Of a stretch of DNA of 27,975 bases, positions 15,833 to 24,984 are shown in pieces. This stretch comes from CAZJRB01 sp964547995. Its GTDB lineage: Bacteria; Planctomycetota; Planctomycetia; Pirellulales; Thermoguttaceae. The first letter of the stretch is position 1. Each line of letters starts with the position of its first letter. Where the stretch lies: assembly GCA_964547995.1 (NCBI GenBank), contig CAZJRB010000101.1:1-27975 (forward strand), read 5' to 3'. The notes beneath the pieces were generated by a model. It had not been told where the DNA came from. It did no database searches and was given only the letters and a program-made list of their open reading frames with translations. The position numbers were made by a program, and so were the translations under genes.

Positions 15833-17740
15833 TCATGGGGGCAGGGTGACCGCCCCCGGAGCGATCCTCAGGGTGACCGTCGCTTTGGCAATTGGCGTGC
15901 GAGGGCCCAAGTCGATGCCGAAACGCCAGGGTTGCTGCTTGGTGCGGACGTCTTCGAGTATCTCGACCGGCGTGATTCGGTAACGCAACCCGCCGGTATC
16001 GACGAAGACCACCACGTCACCCACGTAGATCTTGTGCCCGGAGATCTTTGTGTCGCTGTCGAACGTAATGAAGGCCGTTCCGAAGTGTTGTGGGCTCTCA
16101 AACTCCACCTCGTCGATCACCGTCAACTCGCTCAGCCCTTTGCGCGAGTAGATGAAGGTGCGATGGAGTTTCTTCAGGCCCTTCACTTTATACGCCGATG
16201 CGATGTCGAAGACGATTGTGTCGGTCTCGTCGGTGAACTCTTTCCGGAGGACCTTGCCGGCGGCCGATCTGCCCGTGCGCTGCATCTGTCCGGCGACCAG
16301 CGGGACGGGGTGGCCGAAGGAGTTGAGCACGATGCTGTCATAGCGTTTCGAGCTGAACGTTCGGGCCGTGTAGACCTCCGCGCCGGGATCGACCAGCGGC
16401 GTTGATTTGCCAATTGCGACGAGATAGGTACCCACGTCGTTGTGGTTGTGATGTTCTGCGTTGTGGCCGCCTTTGATCGCGACGCCCAAAGCACCATTCT
16501 GTCCCGGCTTCGGGCGGCAAATCAGCACGCCGGCGTCGGGAAACCAACTCCGCAACGAGTCGGCGACCGGCTTGCCGTCAACCAGGGCGACGTCCATCGC
16601 CGAGTTGTCCCACCCGAAAAGTCCCAACGCGAACAGCCGCTCCGACGGCCCGATCTTCAGCCCCAGGCCCTCGCGTTCGAACTGCTTCAGCCCAAACCCG
16701 AACCGGCGGCTCAGGAACGCCACAAACGGTGCGTACGGTTGCGAGCCGGGCGTGCAATCGGCAAACGCCGGATAGACGCCCGGAAGAATCTCCATGCTCG
16801 GGGCGAACCAGGCGTCCTTCTTGACCCGCGGGTCGGCGAACATATCGACCTTCCCGTCGGTCGCCTGGTAGACGGTCTCGGCCAGCATCGTGTAGTGGCC
16901 GAAGCCGTAGTTCCAGTAGCCGACGCCCTCGCTGCAATACCCGTCGGGGGTGAAGCCTCGCAAGAAGTTTTGGACGTACATCTCCGCGGCGGCGATGAAA
17001 AACGCCCGGCGCTTCGGGTCCTCGATCATCGCCTGGGCGGCCCCGTTGACGCCGGCCAGGCAGACGGCGTTCCAGTTGTTCGTTCCCCGCAGCCACCAGA
17101 GCCCCGGCTTGCCGGTCTTCAAGGCATTCTCGAACGGCGTGAAGGTGCGACGCTCGAGTTCATCGCGGACCAGCTTGCGTGTCTTCGGGCTGAGTTTTTC
17201 GCCGAGCCAGTAGTAGGCGGTTGCCATGTTCCAGGACTCCCCGGCGACGCGGAGATCGATTCCGTTCGCCTCGCCGCGGAAATTCCGCAGGCTCCGATCG
17301 TGGGCCGGCAGCACCCAGGTCTTTTCAGAACAGACGGCCGCGATCGACTCTTCGATGGCCGGGAGGAAACGGCCTTTGTTCTCGACACACTCTGCCAGCA
17401 CAAAGACGGGCATCCGCCCGTGGCGCTGACTCAACACGCGCTGGCAACGCGTCCGGTTGCCCGTCTTCGAGAAGTCGAGGAACAACTCGTCGGTCAGTTC
17501 CGGGATCGGTTCTTTGAGCAGGTTTTCGGCGCGTCGTATCACTTCCCGAAACTCGGGCAATTTGGCGGCCTGCTCCCATGCCTTTCGGTCGGTAATCTTC
17601 GGCCCGACGCCACGCGGTTTTTCGGGGAGCATCTTCGTGATCTCATCAACCCGGGCCGGATCGGGGACATTCGCCGCGATGGCGATTGCAGACGGAAGGG
17701 CGAGAAGCAGCAAACACGCGGTGGGGAAACGGCAGGACAT
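15833..17740 (-). CDS. Secreted heparinase II/III-like protein
   Basis: A 635-aa exported protein with a Sec signal peptide (about 1-23, LLLLALPSAIAIAA). An alpha-toroid-like helical region runs to about 390 (WWLRGTNNWNAVC, GYWNYGFGHYT). A heparinase II/III-like beta domain follows, with the family hallmark GGHNAEHHNHND at about 424-435, then a beta-sandwich region. Such enzymes cleave uronic-acid-containing polysaccharides by beta-elimination; the substrate here is unknown. ATG 17740 has GGAG nine bases upstream. It begins 42 bases after the EboF-like stop, separated by a palindrome, so it may be co-transcribed, but its tie to the ebo-like genes is uncertain. Confidence 0.88.
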   Translation of the reverse strand: MSCRFPTACLLLLALPSAIAIAANVPDPARVDEITKMLPEKPRGVGPKITDRKAWEQAAKLPEFREVIRRAENLLKEPIPELTDELFLDFSKTGNRTRCQRVLSQRHGRMPVFVLAECVENKGRFLPAIEESIAAVCSEKTWVLPAHDRSLRNFRGEANGIDLRVAGESWNMATAYYWLGEKLSPKTRKLVRDELERRTFTPFENALKTGKPGLWWLRGTNNWNAVCLAGVNGAAQAMIEDPKRRAFFIAAAEMYVQNFLRGFTPDGYCSEGVGYWNYGFGHYTMLAETVYQATDGKVDMFADPRVKKDAWFAPSMEILPGVYPAFADCTPGSQPYAPFVAFLSRRFGFGLKQFEREGLGLKIGPSERLFALGLFGWDNSAMDVALVDGKPVADSLRSWFPDAGVLICRPKPGQNGALGVAIKGGHNAEHHNHNDVGTYLVAIGKSTPLVDPGAEVYTARTFSSKRYDSIVLNSFGHPVPLVAGQMQRTGRSAAGKVLRKEFTDETDTIVFDIASAYKVKGLKKLHRTFIYSRKGLSELTVIDEVEFESPQHFGTAFITFDSDTKISGHKIYVGDVVVFVDTGGLRYRITPVEILEDVRTKQQPWRFGIDLGPRTPIAKATVTLRIAPGAVTLPP

Positions 17741-17762
17741 GGTCGATTCTCCGTTGGGCTGG

Positions 17763-17781
17763 AGCCGTCGTGCCGACGGCT
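17763..17781. repeat. Palindrome between the EboF-like and heparinase-like genes
   Basis: AGCCGTCG-TGC-CGACGGCT is a perfect 8-bp stem immediately after the EboF-like stop. It has no T-run. It is a terminator-like or REP-like site. Confidence 0.5.
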
Positions 17782-17782
17782 G

Positions 17783-19105
17783 CTAAACACTGCCAGCGCC
17801 GAAATGCCTCATGACGATCTCGAACACGCCGGTGTCGTTGACGCTCAGGCCGGGAAGGACGGTCGGATCGGATGACAGCAGCACCGCGTGCTGTGACGGA
17901 TCGACCGCCGCCGCGCCGTGCGAACCGTGGATCAACGTTGCATCCAACGGGATGGTCTTCGTGGCGGGGTCAAAGTGCAACTCTACCGGATCGTAGCCCG
18001 GCTTGCGATGGATGTCAACGGTCCGGGCGTATCCGGGCGCACGGTCGTCCGAGAGCCACCAGTAGTAGGCCTGCCAACTGTTGGGCGTCGAAACAAGGAC
18101 CGCCTCGCCGCTTCGGGGGTGATCGAGCCCGTATCGGGCGAGCCCGTCGCCGGTGAGCACCTCCGCGATGCCCTCCCGGCCGGAGAACACGTCGGCCACG
18201 CGGGCCGCGGTCTGCGGATCGCCGTCGGTGAAGACGTGGCTGAACTGGTGATCGACCATCGCCCAGGCCTTGCTCGCGGCCAGATCAAGATGCTCGCCGT
18301 CGTCCTCTTCGCGCACGGCCAGCAGCCCGGCGTCGCGGAGCACGCGGTTGGGATAGCAGACGTGATCGACGGGCGTGATGGCGTACTCCCCGGCCACGAG
18401 CCAAAACGGATCGCCGCCGTATGCCTCCTGCATCCCGGCGAAGAGCTTCTCCAGCAAGTCGTCCAGCTCGGCTACTGCCTTGACCGCGGCTTCACTATCA
18501 GGTCCGGTCCGCTGGGCGGCGTAATCGAGTTGCGGCAGGTAAATATAGAAGAAATCGGGCCGGTATTGCCTCGCGGCGAAGACGGCCGAATCGGCAATCC
18601 ACCGGCTCGATGGAATCCCGGCCATCGGCCCCCAAAAATGTTTTAGCGGAAAATGGCCGAACTCGTCGCGCAACGTGCCGTACATCTCGGTCGGGATCGT
18701 ATAGCACCAGAGCGACTCGGAACCGTCGGGGTTGTGGATCGGGGCGGGCGTGCAGACGTAGTCCGCCTTGCAGCCCTTGCTGTGCAGCGGGAACCAAACG
18801 GCGGAGGTAAACCCGTGCTTTGACAGCATCTCCCAAATCTGCGGTTCCTCGATGCAGTCGTTCGGCGAGGTCCACATCTCGACCTGCTGATTTTCACGCC
18901 AGTAGAAGCCGTTGGCCACCACGCCGTGTTCCGAGGGCAGCTTGCCGGTCGTAATATTGGCCTGGACCGGACAGGTTACGCAAGGAAAGCTCGGCACCAG
19001 GTCCGCGATGCCGCCGCCGGCCATCCGGTCCCTCAGCTTCGGCATCGACTCGACGTCTTTTTCCCGCAAACCGGGAATGGTGAGGTAAATCGTTTTCTTA
19101 GTCAT
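17783..19105 (-). CDS. Type I phosphodiesterase / nucleotide pyrophosphatase-fold protein, EboF-like
   Basis: A 440-aa alkaline-phosphatase-superfamily protein. The nucleophile region PCVTCPVQANITTG (T44) and the PSEHGVVANGF segment are present. Other metal ligands are changed. The N-terminal DGLR-type Asp is Pro (IPGLREKD), the DHxGH site reads LDYAAQRTGP, and the SDHG site reads GEYAI. As I recall them, EboF-type proteins show the same kind of replacements, so this points to EboF with unusual chemistry rather than a standard phosphodiesterase. ATG 19105 begins MTKKTIYLTIPG; the longer reading to 19183 only translates the GTACTCA repeat. It lies 187 bases after the second TIM-barrel gene, on the same strand as the UbiA gene. 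Confidence 0.85.
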   Translation of the reverse strand: MTKKTIYLTIPGLREKDVESMPKLRDRMAGGGIADLVPSFPCVTCPVQANITTGKLPSEHGVVANGFYWRENQQVEMWTSPNDCIEEPQIWEMLSKHGFTSAVWFPLHSKGCKADYVCTPAPIHNPDGSESLWCYTIPTEMYGTLRDEFGHFPLKHFWGPMAGIPSSRWIADSAVFAARQYRPDFFYIYLPQLDYAAQRTGPDSEAAVKAVAELDDLLEKLFAGMQEAYGGDPFWLVAGEYAITPVDHVCYPNRVLRDAGLLAVREEDDGEHLDLAASKAWAMVDHQFSHVFTDGDPQTAARVADVFSGREGIAEVLTGDGLARYGLDHPRSGEAVLVSTPNSWQAYYWWLSDDRAPGYARTVDIHRKPGYDPVELHFDPATKTIPLDATLIHGSHGAAAVDPSQHAVLLSSDPTVLPGLSVNDTGVFEIVMRHFGAGSV

Positions 19106-19144
19106 GGCAAGTAGTGAGTGGTGCGAGTACTGAACATTGAACAC

Positions 19145-19170
19145 TGAGTACTGAGTACTGAGTACTGAGT
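19145..19170 (-). repeat. GTACTCA tandem heptamers
   Basis: Three exact TGAGTAC units plus TGAGT on the plus strand, which read GTACTCA on the minus strand. They lie 40-65 bases upstream of the EboF-like start and match the array at 15088-15114. Confidence 0.75.
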
Positions 19171-19292
19171 CGTGATTCGTCAAGAGCGTCTTGTCGTATC
19201 AGAAAAGCCGCCGCACTGCGTGCGGGGGTTCTTGCTTCACACTTACTCCCCCGTTTCTGTTTCGTATTCTCTCCGGAACCAATACGCCGTCG

Positions 19293-20117
19293 CTAGCCGG
19301 ACATCATCGGCTCGAGGAACTCGAACGCCCTGCGTGCCGCTTGCGGGGCCTCGTGACTGTGCCGGCTCAGCTCGACATAGACGCCGCCATTGTAACCGAC
19401 TCTCGCCAGGGCCGCAAGCACCGGCGGGAAATCGATCTCACCCTCGCCGAACATCAGGTGCTCGTGTACCCCGGCCCGCATGTCTTCGATATGGACGTTC
19501 GCCAGGCGCTCCACCCAGCGTTCGATCACCGGGGCGATCGGCGTCTCGCCCTGGCACTGAAGGTGGCCGACGTCAATCGTCAACCGGAAGTTGTCGGCAT
19601 CTACCCGTTGGAGCAACTCTTCATAGCGTGCCATCGAATCGATGAACATGCCCGGCTCCGGCTCGAAGGCAATCGTCACGTCCCGCTCCGTCGCATATTT
19701 GAGCGTTTCCCGAAGCCCCCCGGCGAGCCGGTCCATGGCTTCGTCTTCTAAAATCGCGTCCCGCAACACGCCCGACCAAAGCGACACGCAATCGCTCCCA
19801 AGCGCGGCGGCACAATCGATGGCGTGCTTGTAGAAGTCAATCCGCCGCTCTGGCCCGGCCGATAACAACGTCGGCTCGTGCTTCCGGCGCGGGTCCAACA
19901 CGAAACGCCCGCCGGTTTCGATCACCGATCGCATTTCGTGCCGCTGCAACATCTGCTTCAATCGTTCGATCTGGTGTTTGCAGTCTTCGCCCGGCGGCCA
20001 CAAGGTCCCGTGATCGATCGTAATCGCCACGCCCCGGTAGCCGATCTCCGCCAACAGCTCGACCGCGTCGAAGGGGTCGTGATGGGCAAGGCCGTTGGTG
20101 TTGTATCCGAGGAACAT
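19293..20117 (-). CDS. Xylose-isomerase-like TIM-barrel protein (second copy)
   Basis: A 274-aa sugar phosphate isomerase/epimerase-type AP-endonuclease-2 fold protein. Likely metal ligands are E152 (FEPEPG), D182 (IDVGH), H209 (NVHIED) and E249 (YVEL). The start MFLGYNTNGLAHHDPFDAVELLAEIGY is family-like. The substrate is unknown. It sits between the UbiA-like and EboF-like genes. EboE of the ebo cluster has the same fold, but as I recall it is larger (about 400 aa), so direct identity with EboE is not claimed. There is no Shine-Dalgarno at ATG 20117. It lies 78 bases after the UbiA stop. Confidence 0.85.
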   Translation of the reverse strand: MFLGYNTNGLAHHDPFDAVELLAEIGYRGVAITIDHGTLWPPGEDCKHQIERLKQMLQRHEMRSVIETGGRFVLDPRRKHEPTLLSAGPERRIDFYKHAIDCAAALGSDCVSLWSGVLRDAILEDEAMDRLAGGLRETLKYATERDVTIAFEPEPGMFIDSMARYEELLQRVDADNFRLTIDVGHLQCQGETPIAPVIERWVERLANVHIEDMRAGVHEHLMFGEGEIDFPPVLAALARVGYNGGVYVELSRHSHEAPQAARRAFEFLEPMMSG

Positions 20118-20171
20118 GAGGTGTGGTGAGTAGTGAATCGTGGATAGAAGCTGTTATTTCAACTTCTTACT

Positions 20172-20195
20172 TCCTGCTCTCTGCTTTCTGCTTTT
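20172..20195. repeat. CTTTCTG low-complexity tract
   Basis: A tract of TGCTCTCTGCTTTCTGC-type repeats lies directly after the UbiA stop, matching the tract upstream of ribH. Confidence 0.5.
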
Positions 20196-21167
20196 CTACG
20201 TGGAATCGATCCATTGTCCGAGCACCATTGCAGGCAGCAACAACATCAGGATCAGCACGGTTGCCAGCATGGCCTGCTGGTTCGAGCGGCCCGCGTAACA
20301 CGCGAGGCAGACGGCGGCATCGAGCATGATCAGCGATAGAATGCACATCTTGACCGCTATTTGCACCAGGAGCGGTTTGGGGTCGAAAACCGCCAGGAGA
20401 CACCGCCAACCGATCAGCGCGCCGAGGACCCCGATCAGAAGCGGCCAGCCGTGCGGCTTGACCCCCCGGATCACCGAGCCGTCCACATACGGGAGGCAAG
20501 CCAGCATCGCGATTCCCGACATCATTACAACCAGGGCCAACGCAAGTTGCAGGCGGTTGCTCTGGCGGGCCTCGGTTCTTGCAAACCAGGTGACGCCGAT
20601 GATGTAGACCCCGATGCCACCGGCAATGAGCCAATAGGGCAAGGACAATGATTGGCGGGCGACACTCATTCCCAGCAGCACGTTCAGCATCCGGCACGCG
20701 CCCATGACGACCGGTCCGCCGAGCGTTCGTTTTGCCACGGCGTTGTAGAGAACAACACACCCGGCCAACAGCGCGGCCACGCCGACCGGGCGGAAGTTGC
20801 CCTCCAGAATTCCCGCCCCGCACGCCGGCGCCAGGGCCAAAACCAGCAGCATCCAACCAAGTCCCCTGGCTGCCGAAACCGAAATCCGCCCCGAAGGCAA
20901 AGGCCGCTCGGGGCGATCCACCGCGTCGCGCCGATAGTCGAATACGTCGTTGAGCACCACTCCCGAAGCATACAGCAGGCTCGACGTGGCGACCAGCAAC
21001 CCCAGCACCCAGGCGTCTACCGGCTTAGCGACCGCGTGAACCACCAAGAACCCCATGGCCACGTCGGCCATCGCCGTGAAGATGTTCGGCAGCCGCACCA
21101 ACTGGAGGTAGGCAACCGGGGTCGACCGGCTACGGGGGCGCACGTGGCCGTTATCTCCATTGCTCAT
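20196..21167 (-). CDS. UbiA-family prenyltransferase-like membrane protein, EboC-like
   Basis: A 323-aa integral membrane protein with about eight or nine hydrophobic segments. UbiA hallmarks are NDVFD (N73, D74, D77) with DRPERPLPSGR following, which bind prenyl diphosphate through magnesium. The second Asp-rich motif is not evident: the region near ITWFARTEARQSN has no clear DxxxD. The start VRLPNIFTAMADVAMGFLV is close to EboC-type UbiA proteins, so a role in prenyl-linked metabolite handling at the membrane is likely. ATG 21167 overlaps the TGA of the upstream TIM-barrel gene (ATGA), giving translational coupling. The longer reading to 21491 is only a shadow of that upstream gene. Confidence 0.88.
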   Translation of the reverse strand: MSNGDNGHVRPRSRSTPVAYLQLVRLPNIFTAMADVAMGFLVVHAVAKPVDAWVLGLLVATSSLLYASGVVLNDVFDYRRDAVDRPERPLPSGRISVSAARGLGWMLLVLALAPACGAGILEGNFRPVGVAALLAGCVVLYNAVAKRTLGGPVVMGACRMLNVLLGMSVARQSLSLPYWLIAGGIGVYIIGVTWFARTEARQSNRLQLALALVVMMSGIAMLACLPYVDGSVIRGVKPHGWPLLIGVLGALIGWRCLLAVFDPKPLLVQIAVKMCILSLIMLDAAVCLACYAGRSNQQAMLATVLILMLLLPAMVLGQWIDST

Positions 21168-22030
21168 GTGTCGTTCTCGGCGGGTTGCGATACCTTGGCG
21201 ATAATCGGCTCCAAAAAATCTCTTGCCTCCCGGCCCGCATCGTCCGGACTGTCGATGTACGGGTACAGCTCGACGGTCACCCATCCCTCGTAACCGGTCT
21301 TGGCGATCTCGCTCAAGACGGCGGGCAAGTCGATCGCCCCCCGACCCGGGATGAGATGGTCGTGTTTCCGGCTCGCTGCGATGTCTTCGATGTGATAGTG
21401 CTTGGTGTGCCGGGCCATTTGGGGGATCCACTTCTGCGGATCCTGGCCCACGCAGAACGCGTGGCCGATGTCGAAATTCAAACCCACCCACGGCGAATCC
21501 ACGCGGCCGGCAAACTCCTCGTACTGTTCGAACGTCTCGATCATCAACTCCGGCTCCGGCTCGATCAGCAGCAACACTTCAAGTTCCTCGGCCACTTCAA
21601 CACAGGGCATGAACTCCTCGTAGAACATCTCGGCGGCATCGTCCCACGAGCGGTCGCCCAAGGGCCCACCCGGCTCCGTCTGGATCGACGGGCTGCCGAG
21701 TTCCTTGGCAAGGTTCAACGCCCGCCGAGTGTGCTCGCGGCGGATGGCCCGATAGTGCGGATCGGGCTCGACCCACGACGGGTGCCAATACGGCTGGCGA
21801 GGATCGGCCACGCCCCGCATCATGAACCCGTTGATATTCGAGATGGCAAGCCCATATTCTTCCAGGCAATCGCGAATGGCCTGTTTCGACACATCGAGCA
21901 ACCCGGCCGGCCAGGCGTGCGGCACGTCGGCAAGCAACTCCAATCCCGCATACCCCAATGCTGCGATACGGGCGATGGTCTCCGCGATCGGGAAATCCGT
22001 GTAGGCGTTGGAACTGTAGGCGAGTTTCAT
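21164..22030 (-). CDS. Xylose-isomerase-like TIM-barrel protein (first copy)
   Basis: A 288-aa sugar phosphate isomerase/epimerase-type protein. Likely metal ligands are E157 (LIEPEPELM), D187 with H190 (FDIGH), H213 (YHIED) and E254 (VTVELYPY). It starts MKLAYSSNAYTDFPIAETIARIAALGY. It is the first gene of the minus-strand ebo-like group and overlaps the UbiA gene by four bases (ATGA), which strongly suggests they work together. It is only distantly similar to the copy at 19293. EboE-like function is possible but unproven. Confidence 0.88.
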   Translation of the reverse strand: MKLAYSSNAYTDFPIAETIARIAALGYAGLELLADVPHAWPAGLLDVSKQAIRDCLEEYGLAISNINGFMMRGVADPRQPYWHPSWVEPDPHYRAIRREHTRRALNLAKELGSPSIQTEPGGPLGDRSWDDAAEMFYEEFMPCVEVAEELEVLLLIEPEPELMIETFEQYEEFAGRVDSPWVGLNFDIGHAFCVGQDPQKWIPQMARHTKHYHIEDIAASRKHDHLIPGRGAIDLPAVLSEIAKTGYEGWVTVELYPYIDSPDDAGREARDFLEPIIAKVSQPAENDT

Positions 22031-22172
22031 GCCGGGATTGGGGGGCTGGGGACTGGGGCCATGGTACGGCGAGTTCCAAAAACCCCCGTACTGCGTGCGG
22101 CGGTTCTACACATTGACAACTACAAATTGCCGGAGCCTTAATCCGGGGGGCAAAACCAGTCTGGCACTCGCG

Positions 22173-22201
22173 TTGTCTGGCCCTTTCCCTTGGAGTATAA
22201 T
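22173..22201 (+). promoter_or_regulatory. Candidate ispF promoter
   Basis: TTGTCT (22173-22178), a 17-base spacer and a perfect TATAAT (22196-22201), with the start codon 47 bases downstream. This is the best promoter for the ispF-cysS-ruvC-ruvA direction. A weaker TTGACA at 22113-22118 lies further upstream. Confidence 0.65.
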
Positions 22202-22247
22202 CCCCCGTGGTCTACTGCGGGAGGAGATACTTCGATAATAGAGAGCC

Positions 22248-22730
22248 ATGGACGGGATTCGCATAGGAATTGGCCACGATACGCACCGCCTTGGGCCCGG
22301 CGGGCCACTCCGGTTAGGGGGCATCGACATACCTCATAACAAGTCGGCCATCGGACACAGCGACGGTGATGTCCTAATCCATGCCGTGATTGACGCCCTG
22401 CTTGGGGCCGCTGCGCTGGGGGATGTCGGCCAGATGTTTCCCGATACCGATCCGGCGAACAAGGGTCGCGACTCGGCCGAAATGCTCGAAGCCGCGTGCG
22501 AAGCGATTGCCGCGGTCAGCTGGAAGGTCGGCAACATCGATTGCATCGTCCATGCCGAACGCCCCAAGCTGCTGCCCCACCGCCAGGCCATCCGCGAGCG
22601 GCTGGCCGGGATCCTCGGCATCGAGCCCGAGTGCGTTGGCCTCAAGGGCAAGACCGGCGAGCAGATCGGACCCATCGGACGCGAAGAGGCCGTCACCGCA
22701 CAGTGCGTGGCGCTGTTGATACGGAAGTAA
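22248..22730 (+). CDS. ispF: 2-C-methyl-D-erythritol 2,4-cyclodiphosphate synthase
   Basis: MEP-pathway enzyme that cyclises the CDP-methylerythritol phosphate intermediate and releases CMP; this is the isoprenoid route that would also feed the UbiA-type protein next door. The 160-aa product has GIGHDTHRL (D11, H13) and GHSDGDVLIHA (H45) as zinc ligands, then LGDVGQMFPDTDP and the C-terminal GKTGEQIGPIGREEAVTA. The length is typical. ATG 22248 has only a weak GAGAG upstream. It faces away from the ebo-like group. Confidence 0.96.
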   Translation: MDGIRIGIGHDTHRLGPGGPLRLGGIDIPHNKSAIGHSDGDVLIHAVIDALLGAAALGDVGQMFPDTDPANKGRDSAEMLEAACEAIAAVSWKVGNIDCIVHAERPKLLPHRQAIRERLAGILGIEPECVGLKGKTGEQIGPIGREEAVTAQCVALLIRK

Positions 22731-22753
22731 CCGCTATCCCTCAGGCAGCAGGA

Positions 22754-22767
22754 CCGGCTGAAGCCGG
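22754..22767. repeat. Small palindrome between ispF and cysS
   Basis: CCGGCT-GA-AGCCGG is a perfect 6-bp stem shortly after the ispF stop. It is REP-like and has no T-run. Confidence 0.35.
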
Positions 22768-22816
22768 CACTGCGAACACCTCAACAACCACTGTTTATCA
22801 TCCACCAAAAACTCCC

Positions 22817-24364
<1,548 letters not shown>

Positions 24365-24383
24365 GTAGGATCTTACATAAAGC

Positions 24384-24400
24384 CGCGACCGGTGGTCGCG
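24384..24400. repeat. Small palindrome between cysS and ruvC
   Basis: CGCGACC-GGT-GGTCGCG is a perfect 7-bp stem about 20 bases after the cysS stop. It is REP-like and has no T-run. Confidence 0.4.
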
Positions 24401-24451
24401 ACGAGCGTCTGTAATAGCGTTGCATTCTCGTATTCTCATGAGCGCAGTGGC

Positions 24452-24955
24452 ATGTCCGACATTCGCATCCTCGGCATCGACCCCGGCTTGAATATCACGG
24501 GATACGGAGTGCTGGAGATTGCAAACGGCAAGCCGAAGCTCTGCGAGGCGGGCGTCGTGCGCGGGAAGACCCGCGGCTCGCTGGCTGGCCGAGTTCTCGA
24601 AATCCACGACGGCATTACCGACGTGATATCGAGCTTCCACCCGGCGGCCGTGTCGCTCGAAGAGCTGTATTCCCACTACAAGCGTCCGAAAACGGCAATT
24701 CTGATGGGCCATGCCCGGGGCGTGATCTGCCTGGCGGCGGCCCAGGCCGGCGTGCCGGTGGCCAGCTATTCGGCTACCCAGGTGAAGAAGATTCTGACCG
24801 GATCGGGCCGTGCCCCGAAGTCGCAGGTACAGCAGGCAATCATGAACGAGCTGGGGTTGGCCCAAGTCCCCGACCCCCCGGACATCGCCGATGCCCTGGC
24901 CATTGCGCTTTGCCACTATTATCTTAAGGACAAACCCAGTGAGTTGAAGAAGTAG
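24452..24955 (+). CDS. ruvC: Holliday junction resolvase RuvC
   Basis: A 167-aa endonuclease that resolves Holliday junctions as a dimer. Catalytic acidic residues are all present: D10 (GIDPGL), E70 (SLEELY), and D144 with D147 in PDIADALAIA. The length is close to the family norm. ATG 24452 begins MSDIRILGIDPG; the longer GTG reading to 24392 adds no conserved sequence. It lies 29 bases before ruvA, so the two are probably co-transcribed. Confidence 0.95.
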   Translation: MSDIRILGIDPGLNITGYGVLEIANGKPKLCEAGVVRGKTRGSLAGRVLEIHDGITDVISSFHPAAVSLEELYSHYKRPKTAILMGHARGVICLAAAQAGVPVASYSATQVKKILTGSGRAPKSQVQQAIMNELGLAQVPDPPDIADALAIALCHYYLKDKPSELKK

Positions 24956-24984
24956 TAGTAAAAAAGCAGAAACTCCCCCGATCC

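Noticed and set aside
16442..17875. A 477-codon open frame opposite the heparinase-like gene
   Set aside because: Antisense shadow of a signal-peptide-bearing conserved gene; its Arg/Gly/Val-rich composition is typical of high-GC shadows.
19106..19183. Longer EboF-like start
   Set aside because: The extension only translates the GTACTCA repeat (VLSTQYSV-type residues) and is not part of the family.
20652..21293. A 213-codon plus-strand frame opposite the UbiA gene
   Set aside because: It has no conserved motif and is rich in Arg, His, Gln and Pro, as expected from antisense of a membrane protein in high-GC DNA.
21168..21491. Longer UbiA start
   Set aside because: It is out of frame with, and a shadow of, the TIM-barrel gene; the ATGA overlap start at 21167 gives the normal length.
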